The notes: generated from the sequence alone by a model not told the origin. Positions 8,910 to 20,300 are shown, numbered from the stretch's first letter. The stretch: DNA of 64,000 bases from Spirochaetales bacterium Spiro_07 (GCA_001603145.1 LVBI01000013.1:25097-89096), one strand, 5' to 3'. Made by a program: numbers and translations.

Positions 8910-9803
8910 TCAGTCTTGGCTTGCATCTGCTGTTTCGTTCGGTTTGTCTGCAAGCTGATACTTTACTTTGCTGTAAGGCGGCACAGACGAAATAATCCAC
9001 ACGTTGCCGCCGATTATGCTGCCTTTGCCTATAACGGTGTTGCCGCCCAAGATTGTCGCGCCCGGATAGATTGTAACATCGTCTTCAATTGTCGGGTGGC
9101 GTTTCTTGGCTTGAAGTTCCTTTTTTACGCTCAACGCGCCGAGAGTTACGCCCTGAAAGATTTTGACACGCTTGCCGATTACGCAAGTTTCGCCGATTAC
9201 AACGCCTGTTCCGTGGTCAATGTGGAACGATTCGTCGATTTCTGCGCCCGGGTTGATGTCTATGCCGGTGCGTCCGTGGATATATTCAGTCATAATTCGC
9301 GGAATCAGCGGAACGCCGTTCTTGTGAAGGAAATGTGCAATCCTGTAAGCCAGAATCGCCTGAAGTCCTGGGTAAGAGAGAATGACTTCTTCGATGCTGT
9401 TTGCAGCCGGATCGTTCAGCAAAGCCGCTTCTGCGTCAAGCCGTGCAAGACGGCGCAGCTCCGGTATGTACTCAATCAGCGAAAGCACCGTCTTTTCGGC
9501 AAGCCCGAAACAGTTCATCTCGCCGTTGTTTTTTGTCTTGCATATATAAAGCAGCGCCTTCTGCGTTTCAGACGTGAGATTGCTTATAAGTCTGTTGATG
9601 CGTTCGCCGGTTGTATATTTGAGGCTGTCGCGGTCAAGTTTTTCAGCTGTATTGAAGCCCGGAAAAACTATATTCTGAAGGTCTCTCAAAATATCCTGAA
9701 CAGTCTGTCTGTTCGGAAAGTTTTCTGCTTCAGAGAAATTGATTCCGCCGTAATTCTGGTATGAATCTAAGATGTCATCGACAAGATTGTCTATTGTTTT
9801 CAT
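8910..9803 (-). CDS. cysE: Serine O-acetyltransferase
   Basis: Transfers acetyl from acetyl-CoA to L-serine, giving O-acetylserine for cysteine synthesis. The 297-residue protein has the helical N-terminal domain, then the left-handed beta-helix hexapeptide repeats ([14 protein letters not shown] turns, [16 protein letters not shown] with the catalytic His, [21 protein letters not shown]) typical of SATase. It is longer than E. coli CysE because of an N-terminal extension of about 30 residues, like plant- and Bacteroides-type enzymes. It is transcribed alone, upstream of radA on the same strand with a 90-base gap. No T-box or other riboswitch is seen upstream. Confidence 0.92.
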   Translation of the reverse strand: MKTIDNLVDDILDSYQNYGGINFSEAENFPNRQTVQDILRDLQNIVFPGFNTAEKLDRDSLKYTTGERINRLISNLTSETQKALLYICKTKNNGEMNCFGLAEKTVLSLIEYIPELRRLARLDAEAALLNDPAANSIEEVILSYPGLQAILAYRIAHFLHKNGVPLIPRIMTEYIHGRTGIDINPGAEIDESFHIDHGTGVVIGETCVIGKRVKIFQGVTLGALSVKKELQAKKRHPTIEDDVTIYPGATILGGNTVIGKGSIIGGNVWIISSVPPYSKVKYQLADKPNETADASQD

Positions 9804-9931
9804 AGGTTGATAATAGCGGTTTTGATGGAACTTTTCAATAATGATAAGGCTTTTGCCGGGCTTTATCGGACGCGCGGCTCTTTGGTATTACAAAATCAAT
9901 GAAAAAAAATCAGAAAAATAGCATTTTCTTG

Positions 9932-9960
9932 TTGACAAAATGGGTTTTTATCGTTATTCT
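9932..9960 (+). promoter_or_regulatory. Sigma-70 promoter of the tRNA-Thr/rpmG/secE/nusG unit
   Basis: TTGACA at 9932-9937 and TATTCT at 9955-9960 with a 17-base spacer, about 40 bases upstream of tRNA-Thr. This is the best consensus promoter in the window and sits where the transcription/translation supercluster begins. Confidence 0.85.
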
Positions 9961-10001
9961 CTACAAACTGAATCTGCTTATAAACACTAGGTTGAGAGCA
10001 T

Positions 10002-10074
<73 letters not shown>

Positions 10075-10138
10075 TTTGCTTTAATGTGTATACAGAATAG
10101 TAACAAAAGTTACTGGTTATATAGTAAGGGGAATTAAA

Positions 10139-10312
10139 ATGGCTTCAAAAAAGACTGCTGTTGAAATTATTGCATTGCAGTGCAGCGAATGCAAAAGAAA
10201 GAACTATACTACTTATAAAAACAGAAAGAACATTCAGGGAAAGCTTGAACTGAAGAAGTATTGCCCTTTTGACCGCAAGCACACATTGCACAAGGAAACA
10301 AAGGCAAAATAA
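10139..10312 (+). CDS. rpmG: 50S ribosomal protein L33
   Basis: A 57-residue protein beginning [18 protein letters not shown] and ending in the L33 tail [17 protein letters not shown]. The first zinc-knuckle pair is CSEC (Cys15, Cys18). The second pair is reduced to a single Cys (CPFD instead of CPRC), so zinc binding may be incomplete. Placement between tRNA-Thr and tRNA-Trp/secE is the classical L33 locus. A GGGG Shine-Dalgarno lies seven to eight bases before the ATG. Confidence 0.96.
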   Translation: MASKKTAVEIIALQCSECKRKNYTTYKNRKNIQGKLELKKYCPFDRKHTLHKETKAK

Positions 10313-10341
10313 TGCTTTTAATGGCGAGCTTCGGTTCGCCG

Positions 10342-10379
10342 GTAAAACTAAAAGACTGCGTGCGGTTTTTTAGTTTTAC
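10342..10379 (+). other. AT-rich stem-loop before tRNA-Trp
   Basis: GTAAAACTAAAA (10342-10353) pairs perfectly with TTTTAGTTTTAC (10368-10379), a 12-bp stem directly upstream of tRNA-Trp. It is probably a processing or attenuation structure that separates the rpmG mRNA from the tRNA. Confidence 0.55.
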
Positions 10380-10383
10380 TTTT

Positions 10384-10456
10384 AGGCCAGTAGCTCCAAT
10401 GGTAGAGCGTCGGTCTCCAAAACCGAGTGTTGCGAGTTCGAGTCTTGCCTGGCCTG
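10384..10456 (+). tRNA. tRNA-Trp (anticodon CCA)
   Basis: A 73-base cloverleaf: acceptor AGGCCAG/CTGGCCT, anticodon stem TCGGT/ACCGA with loop CTCCAAA (anticodon CCA), T-arm GCGAG-TTCGAGT-CTTGC, discriminator G. tRNA-Trp next to secE is a widespread bacterial arrangement. Confidence 0.97.
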
Positions 10457-10534
10457 TATTTTGCTGCTGCCCTGTTCTTTAATCGTTCAGTGCAGCATTT
10501 TTTTAGATTCTCAAGTTGAAAAACGAGGTCCGTG

Positions 10535-10714
10535 ATGGGAAAAATCACAAATTTCTTTAAAGAAAGTGTTGCAGAACTTAAGAAAGTTGTATGGCCTGGC
10601 TTTGATGATGTAGTTTCTTCAATTAAGGTTGTGTTGCTTTCAACTTTGTTTGTCGCAATTGTACTCGGCCTGCTTGACTGGCTGTTTGTATCTGGCATGA
10701 ATCTTATTTTCTAA
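10535..10714 (+). CDS. secE: Preprotein translocase subunit SecE
   Basis: The 59-residue single-span form of SecE, which clamps SecY in the inner membrane. It has the conserved amphipathic FFKESVAELKKVVWPG and one membrane segment (about residues 27-52). An in-frame GTG lies three bases upstream, but the ATG at 10535 has a GAGG Shine-Dalgarno at a better six-base distance. nusG follows after nine bases. Confidence 0.95.
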   Translation: MGKITNFFKESVAELKKVVWPGFDDVVSSIKVVLLSTLFVAIVLGLLDWLFVSGMNLIF

Positions 10715-10723
10715 GGTAGTTCA

Positions 10724-11284
10724 ATGGCAAGGGGTTGGTATATCCTTCACGTTTTTTCAGGTTACGAAGCTAAAATCGAAAGAACGATTCGTTCAATGCT
10801 TGAGCAGGGCGAACTTTCTTCTGATGAAGTGCTTGATGTCAAAGTTCCTGTCGAAACGGTCGTAGATGTCAAAGACGGCAAAAAGAAAGAAGTCAAGAAA
10901 CTTCTTCTTCCGGGCTATATAATGGCAGAGCTTGATTTGCCTGACGGTTTGGGCTGGAAGCCAGTTTGCTCTGCTATCCGCCGCATCAACGGTGTTACAG
11001 GTTTTGTCGGCACTTCGAACAGCGTGAAACCGCGTCCTATTCCGGCTGAAGAAGCAAAAGCCTTGCTTCAGAAAGCAGGTGACATTAAGGGCGAAAAAAC
11101 ACCTCGCGTCAGACAGACATACTCAGTCGGTGAAACTGTTAAGGTTATTGACGGACCTTTCGCAAGCTTTACCGGCACTATTGATGAAGTTAATCTTGAA
11201 AAGAACAGACTTAAGGTTGTGGTAGCCATCTTCGGCCGCGCTACACCTGTTGAAGTTGATCTTTTGCAAGTTGAAAAGGTTTAA
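10724..11284 (+). CDS. nusG: Transcription elongation/antitermination factor NusG
   Basis: Binds RNA polymerase and modulates pausing, Rho termination and transcription-translation coupling. The 186-residue protein has the NGN domain from residue 1 ([20 protein letters not shown]) and a C-terminal KOW domain ([20 protein letters not shown]). It is followed by a weak stem-loop with a U-run before rplK. Confidence 0.97.
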   Translation: MARGWYILHVFSGYEAKIERTIRSMLEQGELSSDEVLDVKVPVETVVDVKDGKKKEVKKLLLPGYIMAELDLPDGLGWKPVCSAIRRINGVTGFVGTSNSVKPRPIPAEEAKALLQKAGDIKGEKTPRVRQTYSVGETVKVIDGPFASFTGTIDEVNLEKNRLKVVVAIFGRATPVEVDLLQVEKV

Positions 11285-11293
11285 TTCCTTGAG

Positions 11294-11386
11294 AAAAGCC
11301 CTTGAAAGAGGGTTTTTCTGTTTTGGGAGAGACTGCGCACCGTCGGTGAAGGGCGTCTCGTTAAAGCCGGAAAATCCGGCGTCACC
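11294..11386 (+). promoter_or_regulatory. nusG-rplK intergenic: weak attenuator plus structured rplK leader
   Basis: First, AAAA-G-CCCT pairs with AGGG-TTTT and is followed by a short T-run (11294-11317), a weak intrinsic terminator or attenuator. Then GGTGA (about 11345) pairs with TCACC (11382-11386), enclosing the GCCGGA/TCCGGC hairpin (11366-11380). In many bacteria ribosomal protein L1 represses its own operon by binding a structure at the start of rplK. The position fits such a site, but the L1 motif itself was not verified. Confidence 0.45.
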
Positions 11387-11406
11387 AATTTAATAAGGAG
11401 ATATAT

Positions 11407-11838
11407 ATGGCAAAAAAGAAGGTAACGGCCGTTATCAAGTTGCAGTGTCCAGCAGGAAAAGCTACACCAGCTCCTCCAGTTGGTCCGGCACTTGGTCCGT
11501 ACGGTGTCAGTGCTCCTCAGTTTGTACAGCAGTTCAACGACCGTACAAAGTCAATGGAACCGGGCCTCATCATTCCGGTTGTAATCACAGTCTATCAAGA
11601 CAAGTCTTACACGTTCATTCTCAAGACTCCGCCTGCAGCAGTTCTTATCCGCAAGGCTCTCGGAATCGAGAAGGGTTCAGACAATCCTCTTAAGAACAAA
11701 GTCGGAAAGCTTTCAAAAGCACAGCTTGAAGAAATTGCAAAGACTAAAATGCCTGATGTCAACGCAAATGACATTGAAGCGGCTAAAAGAATCATTGCCG
11801 GTACTGCTCGCAGTATGGGCGTAGAGGTGGAGCGGTAA
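11407..11838 (+). CDS. rplK: 50S ribosomal protein L11
   Basis: A 143-residue L11 forming the GTPase-associated centre with L10 and L7/L12 on 23S rRNA. The proline-rich N-terminal motif [15 protein letters not shown] and the rRNA-binding C-terminal domain ending [10 protein letters not shown] are both present. AAGGAG precedes the ATG, and rplA begins one base after its stop codon. Confidence 0.98.
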   Translation: MAKKKVTAVIKLQCPAGKATPAPPVGPALGPYGVSAPQFVQQFNDRTKSMEPGLIIPVVITVYQDKSYTFILKTPPAAVLIRKALGIEKGSDNPLKNKVGKLSKAQLEEIAKTKMPDVNANDIEAAKRIIAGTARSMGVEVER

Positions 11839-11839
11839 C

Positions 11840-12520
11840 ATGAAACACGGAAAGAAATATCGCGAGTCGCTGAAAAAGTATGATCCGACAAAATTTTATG
11901 GACTTTCAGAAGCATGTGCTTTGGTAAATGAATTGAAATTTGCCAAGTTCGATGAAACTGTAGAAATCCATGTCAGCCTCAAGCTCGGCAAGTCTCAGAC
12001 AGTGCGCGACACTTTGGTTCTGCCGAATCAGTTCAAGGGCGAAAAGAAAGTGCTTGTTTTCTGTAAAGAAGACCGCGTAAAAGAAGCTCTTGATGCAGGC
12101 GCAGCTTATGCAGGTGCAGCTGAATACATCGACAAAGTAAAGGGCGGCTGGCTCGACTTTGACGTTGCTGTTGCAACTCCTGACATGATGAAAGACGTTG
12201 GCCGTCTTGGTATGGTTCTCGGCCGCAAAGGCTTGATGCCTAACCCGAAGACAGGCACTGTTACAACAGACATCACAGCTGCTATCAATGAACTTAAGAA
12301 AGGTCGCGTAGAGTACCGCGCAGACAAGGGTGGTGTTGTTCACCTTGCAGTCGGCAAGGTTTCTATGGGTGCTGACAAGGTTGCTGAAAATATCTCAACT
12401 TTGCTTTCTGAAATTTCACGCAAGAAGCCAGCTGATGCAAAAGCTGATTATATTCAGTCTATTTCAGTAAACTCAACAATGGGACCTGGAATCTGGATTG
12501 ACTACAAGGATGGTGAGTAA
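11840..12520 (+). CDS. rplA: 50S ribosomal protein L1
   Basis: A 226-residue L1 of the mobile L1 stalk, also the usual translational repressor of rplKA. Recognised by KYRESLKKYDPTKFYGLSEA, GLMPNPKTGTVT and the C-terminal STMGPGIWID. Nearly abuts rplK and rplJ (two-base gap to the next start). Confidence 0.98.
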   Translation: MKHGKKYRESLKKYDPTKFYGLSEACALVNELKFAKFDETVEIHVSLKLGKSQTVRDTLVLPNQFKGEKKVLVFCKEDRVKEALDAGAAYAGAAEYIDKVKGGWLDFDVAVATPDMMKDVGRLGMVLGRKGLMPNPKTGTVTTDITAAINELKKGRVEYRADKGGVVHLAVGKVSMGADKVAENISTLLSEISRKKPADAKADYIQSISVNSTMGPGIWIDYKDGE

Positions 12521-12522
12521 TT

Positions 12523-13038
12523 ATGGCTATAAAAGCAAAAAAACTCCAACCAGCAAAAGTAGAAGCAATTGCCGAAGTTAAGTCAGTTCTGGAAGGATAC
12601 AACGATTTCATCTTTGCTGAATACCGCGGCTTGACTGTTGCTCAGATTACAGATTTGCGCAAACAGCTTCGTGCAAAAAATTGCGAATTCAAAGTTGTTA
12701 AGAACAATTTTGCTCGTGTTGCTTTTGATGAGCTTAAAGTTGAAAACGTTGCAGATTATCTTTCTGGACCGACAGCTATTGCTCTTGCAAAAGAAGATTC
12801 AAACGAAGTTGCAAAAATCATGTTTGATTTTGCAAAAGAAGTTCCGGCATTGGTAGTAAAAGGCGCATACATTGAAAAGACAGTGTATGACCAGGCAAAG
12901 ATTGAAGCTTATTCAAAATTGCCGAGCAAAATGCAGCTTTATACTATGTTTGCTTGTGCTCTCAATTCTACAACACAGAAACTTGCTGCTACATTGCAGG
13001 CTGTTGTTGATAAGAAAAACGCAGAAGGTGCAAACTAA
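12523..13038 (+). CDS. rplJ: 50S ribosomal protein L10
   Basis: A 171-residue stalk base protein that anchors L7/L12 dimers: EYRGLTVAQITDLRKQLR, KVVKNNFARVAF, and the L12-binding C-terminal helix. It has no separate leader because rplA ends two bases upstream, unlike the E. coli arrangement where an L10 leader precedes rplJ. Confidence 0.98.
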   Translation: MAIKAKKLQPAKVEAIAEVKSVLEGYNDFIFAEYRGLTVAQITDLRKQLRAKNCEFKVVKNNFARVAFDELKVENVADYLSGPTAIALAKEDSNEVAKIMFDFAKEVPALVVKGAYIEKTVYDQAKIEAYSKLPSKMQLYTMFACALNSTTQKLAATLQAVVDKKNAEGAN

Positions 13039-13141
13039 TCTGCGATAACAGTTTCGGAGAAACTGAATTAAAATGGTGTCAGGCTTCATCGCTGTCGTCC
13101 TGTCCCAAAAAAAATAATGCCTATTTTAAGGAGAAGATAAT

Positions 13142-13522
13142 ATGGCAGCTTTAACTAACGATCAGATTTTGGATGCAATCGCATCAATGACAATTCTTGA
13201 ACTCTCAGACCTCGTAAAGGCTATTGAAGAGAAGTTCGGTGTAACAGCAGCAGCTCCAGTAGTAATGGCTGGCGGCGCAGCTGGCGGCGCAGCAGCAGCT
13301 GAAGAAAAGACAGAATTCAACGTATCTCTCGAAGCAGCAGATCCTGCAAAGAAAATCGCTGTTATCAAGGCTGTACGTGAAGTTACTGGTCTTGGTCTTA
13401 AAGAAGCAAAAGACCTCGTTGAAGGTGCTCCAAAGGCTCTCAAAGAGGGTGTTTCTAAAGAAGAAGCAGATAAGATTAAATCAACTGTTGAAGCAGCTGG
13501 TGGAACAGTTAAGATTGCATAA
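13142..13522 (+). CDS. rplL: 50S ribosomal protein L7/L12
   Basis: A 126-residue stalk protein that recruits translation GTPases: N-terminal dimerisation domain, Ala/Gly hinge around residues 37-60, and C-terminal domain [26 protein letters not shown] lies before the ATG. A 103-base untranslated spacer separates it from rplJ, which may allow separate control of L12 stoichiometry. Confidence 0.98.
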   Translation: MAALTNDQILDAIASMTILELSDLVKAIEEKFGVTAAAPVVMAGGAAGGAAAAEEKTEFNVSLEAADPAKKIAVIKAVREVTGLGLKEAKDLVEGAPKALKEGVSKEEADKIKSTVEAAGGTVKIA

Positions 13523-13613
13523 TTTTAGCTTAAAAATCAAAAGCTTTGGCGCGGGCGCAAGCTTGTGCCACGGCTTTTCTAACAGCGTTAGTTTTACTCA
13601 AATTTAAGCGTGT

Positions 13614-13639
13614 GCTACTGGAATACGTATTCCGGTAGC
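13614..13639 (+). other. Perfect 26-base inverted repeat between rplL and rpoB
   Basis: Arms GCTACTGGAATAC and GTATTCCGGTAGC pair over their full length with one G-U pair. No U-tract follows, so this is not a normal terminator. The place between rplL and rpoB is where many bacteria put an attenuator or RNase III site that lowers rpoB output relative to ribosomal proteins. Confidence 0.65.
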
Positions 13640-13757
13640 TGTATCTATTTATAGGGTTTTTGAACTCCGGGAAAATTGCGCAAAGCCATAGACGGCCAGA
13701 GAATTAAGGCGCAACCCGTATAAGTTAAAGCCATGTGGCAAAAGGCAAGGGGGATCG

Positions 13758-16700
13758 ATGTCCGCAAAAAAAGCGATAATCAATCGTCAATATATTGGTA
13801 AAAATATCCAGAACTTTATGGAACTTCCTGACTTGATAGGAATCCAGACTTCTTCATACGAAAGTTTCCTTCAGAAGGAAAAGCTTGATGCAAAACAGGA
13901 ACTTGCAGTTCAAGGCTTGGAAGAAGTATTCCGTTCGACGTTCCCTATTGAAAGCCCGAATGGCGACATGTCTCTTGAATATGACTCTTATGAACTTGAT
14001 GAAGAAAACATCAAATTCTCTGAACTTGAATGTAAACAGAAGGGGCTGACTTATGCAGTTCCTCTTAAAGCTCATATAAATCTCGTCTTTCAGCAGACGG
14101 GCGAAATCCGCATGAAAGACATCTACATGGGCGATATTCCGCTCATGACAGACCGCGGCACGTTCATCATCAACGGTGCTGAGCGCGTCGTCGTTTCTCA
14201 GATTCACCGCTCGCCGGGCGTTATTTTCTGCCACGAAAAGGGCGTATACTCAAGCCGCATCATTCCGTACCGCGGTTCGTGGCTTGAATTTGAAATTGAC
14301 CAGAAAAAAGAGCTCATCTACGCAAAGATTGACCGCAAGAAGCGCATTCTCGGCACAATCTTCTTGCGCGCGCTGGGCTATGAAACACGCGAAGAAATCA
14401 TCAGATGCTTCTATGATGTAACAGACATTGACATTTCATCTGGCAAGAAAGAAGACCTTGTAGGCAAGGTTCTTGCAAGCGCAGTCTTCATCAAAGACGC
14501 AGAATCTGGCGAAGAAAAGAAATTGTTCCGCGCCGGCGAAAAGCTGCACCCGCATAGCATCGACGAGCTTTTTGCAAACGAAATCAAGAAAATCACTGTA
14601 ATTGATTTTGAAGCTGAAACTTCGCTCAACTCTCAGATGCTCATCAACTGCTTTGAAAGGGAAGAAATCCGCTTTACAAAAGAAGGTTCTGAAAGTGATG
14701 AGCCGACAAAGGAAGATGCACTCGCAGCAGTTTATTCAGTGCTTCTGCCGGGCGAGCCGATTACGGTTGAGAACGCAGAAAAAGACTTGAACACAATGTT
14801 CTTTACTTTGCGCCGCTACGACTTGGGCCGCGTTGGTCGCTACAAGCTCAACAAGAAATTTGAATACAAAGACAATGTCGAAGAGCATACACTTGTAAAG
14901 CAGGACATCATCTCAACGATGAAGTACCTTATAAAGGTTTACAACGGCGACGAGCCAATCGATGATATCGACCACCTCGGCAACCGCCGCGTGCGCTCTG
15001 TCGGCGAGCTTATGACAAACCAGCTCAAGACTGCATTCAGCAGAATGGAAAGAATCGCCAAAGAAAGAATGAGCATGAAAGAAACTGAGACTATGAAGCC
15101 TCAGGACTTGATTTCCATTAAGCCGATTGTAGCCGCAATTAAGGAATTCTTCGGTTCAAGCCAGCTTTCACAGTTCATGGATCAGGTAAACCCTCTTGCA
15201 GAACTTACTCACAAGCGCCGTTTGAACGCATTAGGCCCGGGCGGTCTTTCACGCGACCGTGCAAGCTTTGAAGTGCGCGATATTCACTATACGCACTACG
15301 GAAGAATGTGTCCTATCGAAACACCTGAAGGCCCGAACATCGGTCTTATTGTTTCGCTTGCAATTTATACGCGCGTAAACGATTACGGCTTCCTCGAAGC
15401 ACCTTATAGGAAGATTGAAAACGGAAAGGCAACACAGAAAGTTGAATATCTTTCTGCTATCGAAGAAGACCGCTACTACATCGGTACGGTTTCTGAAGAT
15501 ATGAAGCCGGATGGCTCATTCACGACTGACACAATTTCTTGCCGCAAGCGCGGTGACTATACATCACGCGCGCCGGAAGATGTTCAGTACATGGACGTTT
15601 CGCCGAAGCAGATTATTTCAGTTTCTGCGGCGCTTATTCCGTTCCTTGAGCATGACGACGCCAACCGTGCATTGATGGGCTCGAACATGCAGCGTCAGGC
15701 TGTTCCACTTCTTTTCCCGGAACCACCGCGCGTTGGAACTGGTATGGAAAAGAAATGCGCCTACGATTCAGGCGTTCTTGTAAAGGCAAAGCGTGCAGGT
15801 GAAGTTGTCTGGGTAACATCAGAAGAAATCCGCGTAAAGCCTACAACTCAGAAAAATCCGGAAGACATTGATGTCTATCCAGTTTTGAAGTATCAGCGCA
15901 CAAACCAGGATACATGCTATCACCAGAGACCAATCGTAACTCTCGGTCAGCATGTAGAGAAGGGCACGCCGCTTACAGACGGCCCTGCAACATATAACGC
16001 CGAGCTTGCTCTCGGAAGAAACATTCTCGTCGGATTCGTTCCGTGGAACGGCTACAACTATGAGGACGCTATCCTCATTTCTCAGCGCGTTGTCAAAGAA
16101 GATATGTTTACTTCTATTCATATCAAGGAATTCAATACAGAAATCCGCGAAACGAAGCTTGGCCCAGAAAAGATTACGCGCGATATTCCGAACACAGGCG
16201 AGAAAGCTTTGGACAATCTCGACCAGGAAGGTATTATCCGCATCGGTGCAAAAGTCCGCTCAGGCGACATCTTGGTCGGAAAGGTTACGCCGAAATCTGA
16301 AACTGAAACAACGCCGGAATTCAAGCTTTTGAACTCAATTTTCGGTGAAAAAGCTAAGGAAGTCCGCGATTCTTCATTGCGTGTTCCGCACGGAATCGAA
16401 GGAACTGTCATCGATGTTCAGCGCATGAGACGCACAGCCGGTGACGACTTGAACCCTGGCGTTGATGAAATCGTTAAAGTTCTCATCGCCACAAAGCGCA
16501 AGCTCCGTGAAGGTGACAAAATGGCCGGACGCCACGGTAACAAAGGTATTGTTGCCCGCATTCTTCCGGTTGAAGATATGCCGTACATGGAAGACGGAAC
16601 ACCGCTTGACATCTGCTTGAACCCGTTGGGCGTTCCTTCGCGAATGAACATCGGTCAGATTATGGAATCAGAGCTTGGCCTTGCTGGTCTTTACCTTGAT

Positions 16701-17258
16701 GAATGGTACGAAGCACCAGTTTTCCAGTCTCCTTCAAACGAGCAGATTGGCAAGAAGCTTGTTGAAGCAGGCTTTGAGAGCAACTCAAAGGCAATTTTAA
16801 GAGACGGCCGCACTGGTCAGCCTTTTGAAAACCCGGTTTTCGTTGGTGTTATCTACTTTATGAAGCTGCACCACTTGGTTGACGATAAGATGCACGCCCG
16901 CTCTACTGGTCCATATTCACTTGTTTCACAGCAGCCGTTGGGCGGTAAGGCTCAGTTTGGTGGCCAGCGTCTTGGTGAAATGGAAGTTTGGGCTCTTGAA
17001 GCTTATGGTGCTGCAAATACATTGCAGGAACTTCTGACAATCAAATCAGATGATATGACAGGACGTTCTAAGATTTACGAATCAATCGTAAAAGGTGAAC
17101 CGACAACAGCGGCCGGTGTTCCGGAAGCGTTCAACGTTTTGGTTCAGGAACTCCGTGGTCTTGCCCTTGACTTTACAATCTATGATGCACAGGGCAAAGA
17201 AATCGGTTTGACAGAACGCGACCGCGAGCTTATCGAAAAGTCTAATTCGACGTTCTAA
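13758..17258 (+). CDS. rpoB: DNA-directed RNA polymerase subunit beta
   Basis: A 1166-residue beta subunit. Rifampicin cluster I is clear ([20 protein letters not shown] then [11 protein letters not shown]). Asn490 occupies the position of E. coli Ser531, the change known to correlate with natural rifampicin resistance in spirochetes. C-terminal motifs include [20 protein letters not shown]. It is shorter than the E. coli subunit, lacking part of the lineage-specific insertions. An AAGGGGG Shine-Dalgarno precedes the ATG. Confidence 0.99.
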   Translation: MSAKKAIINRQYIGKNIQNFMELPDLIGIQTSSYESFLQKEKLDAKQELAVQGLEEVFRSTFPIESPNGDMSLEYDSYELDEENIKFSELECKQKGLTYAVPLKAHINLVFQQTGEIRMKDIYMGDIPLMTDRGTFIINGAERVVVSQIHRSPGVIFCHEKGVYSSRIIPYRGSWLEFEIDQKKELIYAKIDRKKRILGTIFLRALGYETREEIIRCFYDVTDIDISSGKKEDLVGKVLASAVFIKDAESGEEKKLFRAGEKLHPHSIDELFANEIKKITVIDFEAETSLNSQMLINCFEREEIRFTKEGSESDEPTKEDALAAVYSVLLPGEPITVENAEKDLNTMFFTLRRYDLGRVGRYKLNKKFEYKDNVEEHTLVKQDIISTMKYLIKVYNGDEPIDDIDHLGNRRVRSVGELMTNQLKTAFSRMERIAKERMSMKETETMKPQDLISIKPIVAAIKEFFGSSQLSQFMDQVNPLAELTHKRRLNALGPGGLSRDRASFEVRDIHYTHYGRMCPIETPEGPNIGLIVSLAIYTRVNDYGFLEAPYRKIENGKATQKVEYLSAIEEDRYYIGTVSEDMKPDGSFTTDTISCRKRGDYTSRAPEDVQYMDVSPKQIISVSAALIPFLEHDDANRALMGSNMQRQAVPLLFPEPPRVGTGMEKKCAYDSGVLVKAKRAGEVVWVTSEEIRVKPTTQKNPEDIDVYPVLKYQRTNQDTCYHQRPIVTLGQHVEKGTPLTDGPATYNAELALGRNILVGFVPWNGYNYEDAILISQRVVKEDMFTSIHIKEFNTEIRETKLGPEKITRDIPNTGEKALDNLDQEGIIRIGAKVRSGDILVGKVTPKSETETTPEFKLLNSIFGEKAKEVRDSSLRVPHGIEGTVIDVQRMRRTAGDDLNPGVDEIVKVLIATKRKLREGDKMAGRHGNKGIVARILPVEDMPYMEDGTPLDICLNPLGVPSRMNIGQIMESELGLAGLYLDEWYEAPVFQSPSNEQIGKKLVEAGFESNSKAILRDGRTGQPFENPVFVGVIYFMKLHHLVDDKMHARSTGPYSLVSQQPLGGKAQFGGQRLGEMEVWALEAYGAANTLQELLTIKSDDMTGRSKIYESIVKGEPTTAAGVPEAFNVLVQELRGLALDFTIYDAQGKEIGLTERDRELIEKSNSTF

Positions 17259-17267
17259 TTTACGGAC

Positions 17268-17304
17268 AAGGGAACTTCTTTCTATAAAACATAGAAGTTC
17301 CCTT
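17268..17304 (+). other. Strong stem-loop between rpoB and rpoC
   Basis: AAGGGAACTTCT (17268-17279) pairs perfectly with AGAAGTTCCCTT (17293-17304) around a 13-base loop. There is no U-tract, so mRNA processing or stabilisation is more likely than termination. Confidence 0.65.
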
Positions 17305-17345
17305 GCTTATGTGTTTAATGCAAAGCAATTTGATAGGAGAAAAAG

Positions 17346-20300
17346 ATGCGAGATATACAAGAGTTTGATAGTTTGCAGATTAAACTCGCTTCACCGGAAA
17401 CCATCCGTGCATGGTCTTATGGTGAAGTAAAGAAACCAGAAACAATCAATTACCGTACATTGCGCCCGGAGAAAGACGGTCTTTTCTGTGAAAGAATCTT
17501 CGGTACAACTAAGGAATGGGAATGTTATTGTGGTAAATTCAAGTCAATCCGCTACAAGGGCGTTATCTGCGACCGCTGTGGTGTTGAAGTTACTCACTTT
17601 AAAGTCCGCCGCGAACGCATGGGACACATTGACCTTGCCGCTCCTGTATCTCACATCTGGTACTATCGTTCTGTTCCGTCGCGCATGGGCTTGCTGCTCG
17701 ACCTTCAGGTTGCCGCTCTTAGGTCTGTTCTTTACTATGAGAAGTACATCGTTATCGATCCGGGCGACACAGACCTTAAAAAGATGCAGCTTTTGAGCGA
17801 AGATGAATATTCTGAAGCACAGGAACGCTACGGCGGTTCATTCTCTGCCGGAATGGGTGCAGAGGCAATCAAGATTTTGCTTGAAAACCTCAACCTTGAC
17901 GAACTTGCAGCTGAGCTTCGCGCTAAAATGATTGAGAAAGGCGCAAAAAGCGACAAGCGCCTTTTGAAGAGAGTTGAAATCGTAGAAAATTTCAGATCTT
18001 CTCAGAATAAATGCTCATGGATGATTCTTGACGCAATTCCTGTTATTCCGCCGGAACTGCGCCCAATGGTTCAGCTTGACGGTGGCCGCTTTGCCACATC
18101 AGACTTGAACGATTTGTACCGCCGTGTGCTCAATAGAAACAACCGCTTGAAGAGGCTTATGTCTCTTTCGGCACCAGATATTATTATCAGAAACGAAAAG
18201 CGCATGCTTCAAGAAGCAGTTGACGCTTTGTTCGACAATTCAAAGAGAAAGCGCGTAGTTAAAGGCGCATCAAGCCGCCCGCTCAAGTCTATTTCAGACA
18301 TGCTCAAAGGTAAGCAGGGCCGCTTCCGCCAGAATCTTCTCGGTAAGCGCGTTGACTACTCTGGCCGTTCTGTAATTATCGTTGGTCCAGAGCTTAAGCT
18401 GTGGCAGTGCGGTCTGCCTACAAAGATGGCTCTTGAATTGTTCAAGCCTTTCATCATGAAAAAGCTTGTCGACAAAGACATTGTATACAATATTAAGAAA
18501 GCAAAGATGCTCGTTGAAAGCGAATCTGCCGAAGTTTACCAGATTCTTGACGAAGTTGTACGCGAGCACCCTGTTATGCTGAACCGTGCGCCTACATTGC
18601 ACCGTCTCGGTATTCAGGCATTTGAGCCTGTGCTTGTTGAGGGCAAGGCTATCCGCCTGCACCCGCTTGTTTGTAAGGCTTTCAACGCAGACTTTGACGG
18701 CGACCAGATGGCTATTCACGTGCCGCTGACACAGGCTGCCCAGATGGAATGCTGGACATTGATGCTTTCAGCCAGAAACCTTCTTGACCCTGCAAACGGA
18801 AAGACAATCGTTTATCCGTCACAGGACATGGTTCTTGGTATTTACTATTTGACAAAGATTAAGCCGTCAGGCAAAGGCACTGGCAAACGTTTCTCTTGTG
18901 CAAACGAAGTTCAGCTTGCAGCAGAAGCTAAGAACATTGACTATCAGTCAAAAATCAAAGTTCCTGCTACGAAAGATTCAATCGAAGGCGCTTTCAAGAA
19001 AGGCGATTTGATTGAAACAACAGCCGGCCGCTTGATTTTCAACGAACTTATGCCGCCGGAAGTTGATTATGTAAACGAGCTTCTCGGTGATAAAGAAATC
19101 CGTAAGCTTATTGAAAGAGTCTATAAGAAGAGCGGCCCGTGGCTCACTGTAACAATGCTTGATGCTATCAAGGCATGCGGTTATAAGTATGCAACATTCT
19201 TCGGTGCAACGCTTTCAATGGACGATATCATCGTTCCGGAAGAAAAGCCTGCAATTATGGAAGAAGCAAACAAGAAAGTTGCTGAAATCGAAAAGCAGTA
19301 CAAGCACGGTGTTATCACACAGGACGAAAGATACAACAAGGTAGTCGAAGTTTGGCAGAAGACAAACGATAACCTTACAGACATCATGTATGAAAAGCTT
19401 GAAAAAGACAAAGAAGGCTTCAACACAATTTACATGATGGCAACTTCTGGTGCCCGTGGTTCTAAGAAGCAGATTTCTCAGCTTGCCGCAATGCGTGGCT
19501 TGATGGCTAAACCTAACGGCGACATCATCGAACTTCCGATTCGTGCAAACTTTAAAGAAGGTCTTTCGGTTATCGAATTCTTCATTTCTACGTCTGGTGC
19601 GCGCAAAGGTTTGTCAGATACAGCTCTTAAGACTGCGGAAGCAGGTTATTTGACACGCCGTCTTGTTGATATTGCGCAAGATGTTGTTGTAAACGAAGAC
19701 GACTGCGGAACAATCAACGGAATTGAATATACAGCATTGAAAGACGGCGACAAGGTTATCGAAACTTTGAGAGACCGCATCGTCGGCCGTTTCACGCTTG
19801 AAAGAGTGCGCCACCCGATTACACAGGAAGTTATCTGCGACGTGAACCAGTACATCACAGACGAGCTTGCTGCAAAAATCGATGAAGCTGGTGTAGAAAG
19901 CGTCAAGCTCCGCACAGTTTTGACTTGCGAAAGCCGCCACGGCGTATGCTGCAAGTGCTACGGCAGAAACCTTGCAAGAAACAAGATTGTCGAAATCGGT
20001 GAAGCTGTCGGCGTTATTGCTGCACAATCAATCGGTCAGCCTGGTACACAGCTTACGATGCGTACATTCCACGTCGGTGGTACAGCTACAAAGGTAACTG
20101 AAGATAACCGCATCGTTCTTAAAGACAAGGTTCTCGTTCAGTCAATTGACGGTACACATGTTGAAATGGAAGACGGTTCATGGCTCTTTACCCGCAAAGG
20201 CAAGATGCGCGTAACAAGAATCCTCGACATTGTTGATATTCCGAAGAATGCAGAGCTTCTTGTAAAAGAAGGCGACCGCGTGAACATGGATGCACCGCTT

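Noticed and set aside
8532..9764. A 410-codon open frame on the forward strand opposite radA and cysE
   Set aside because: It lies antisense to two certain genes, its translation is Cys/Arg-rich with no recognisable motif, and no Shine-Dalgarno supports it. Long antisense frames are expected opposite genes with this codon bias.
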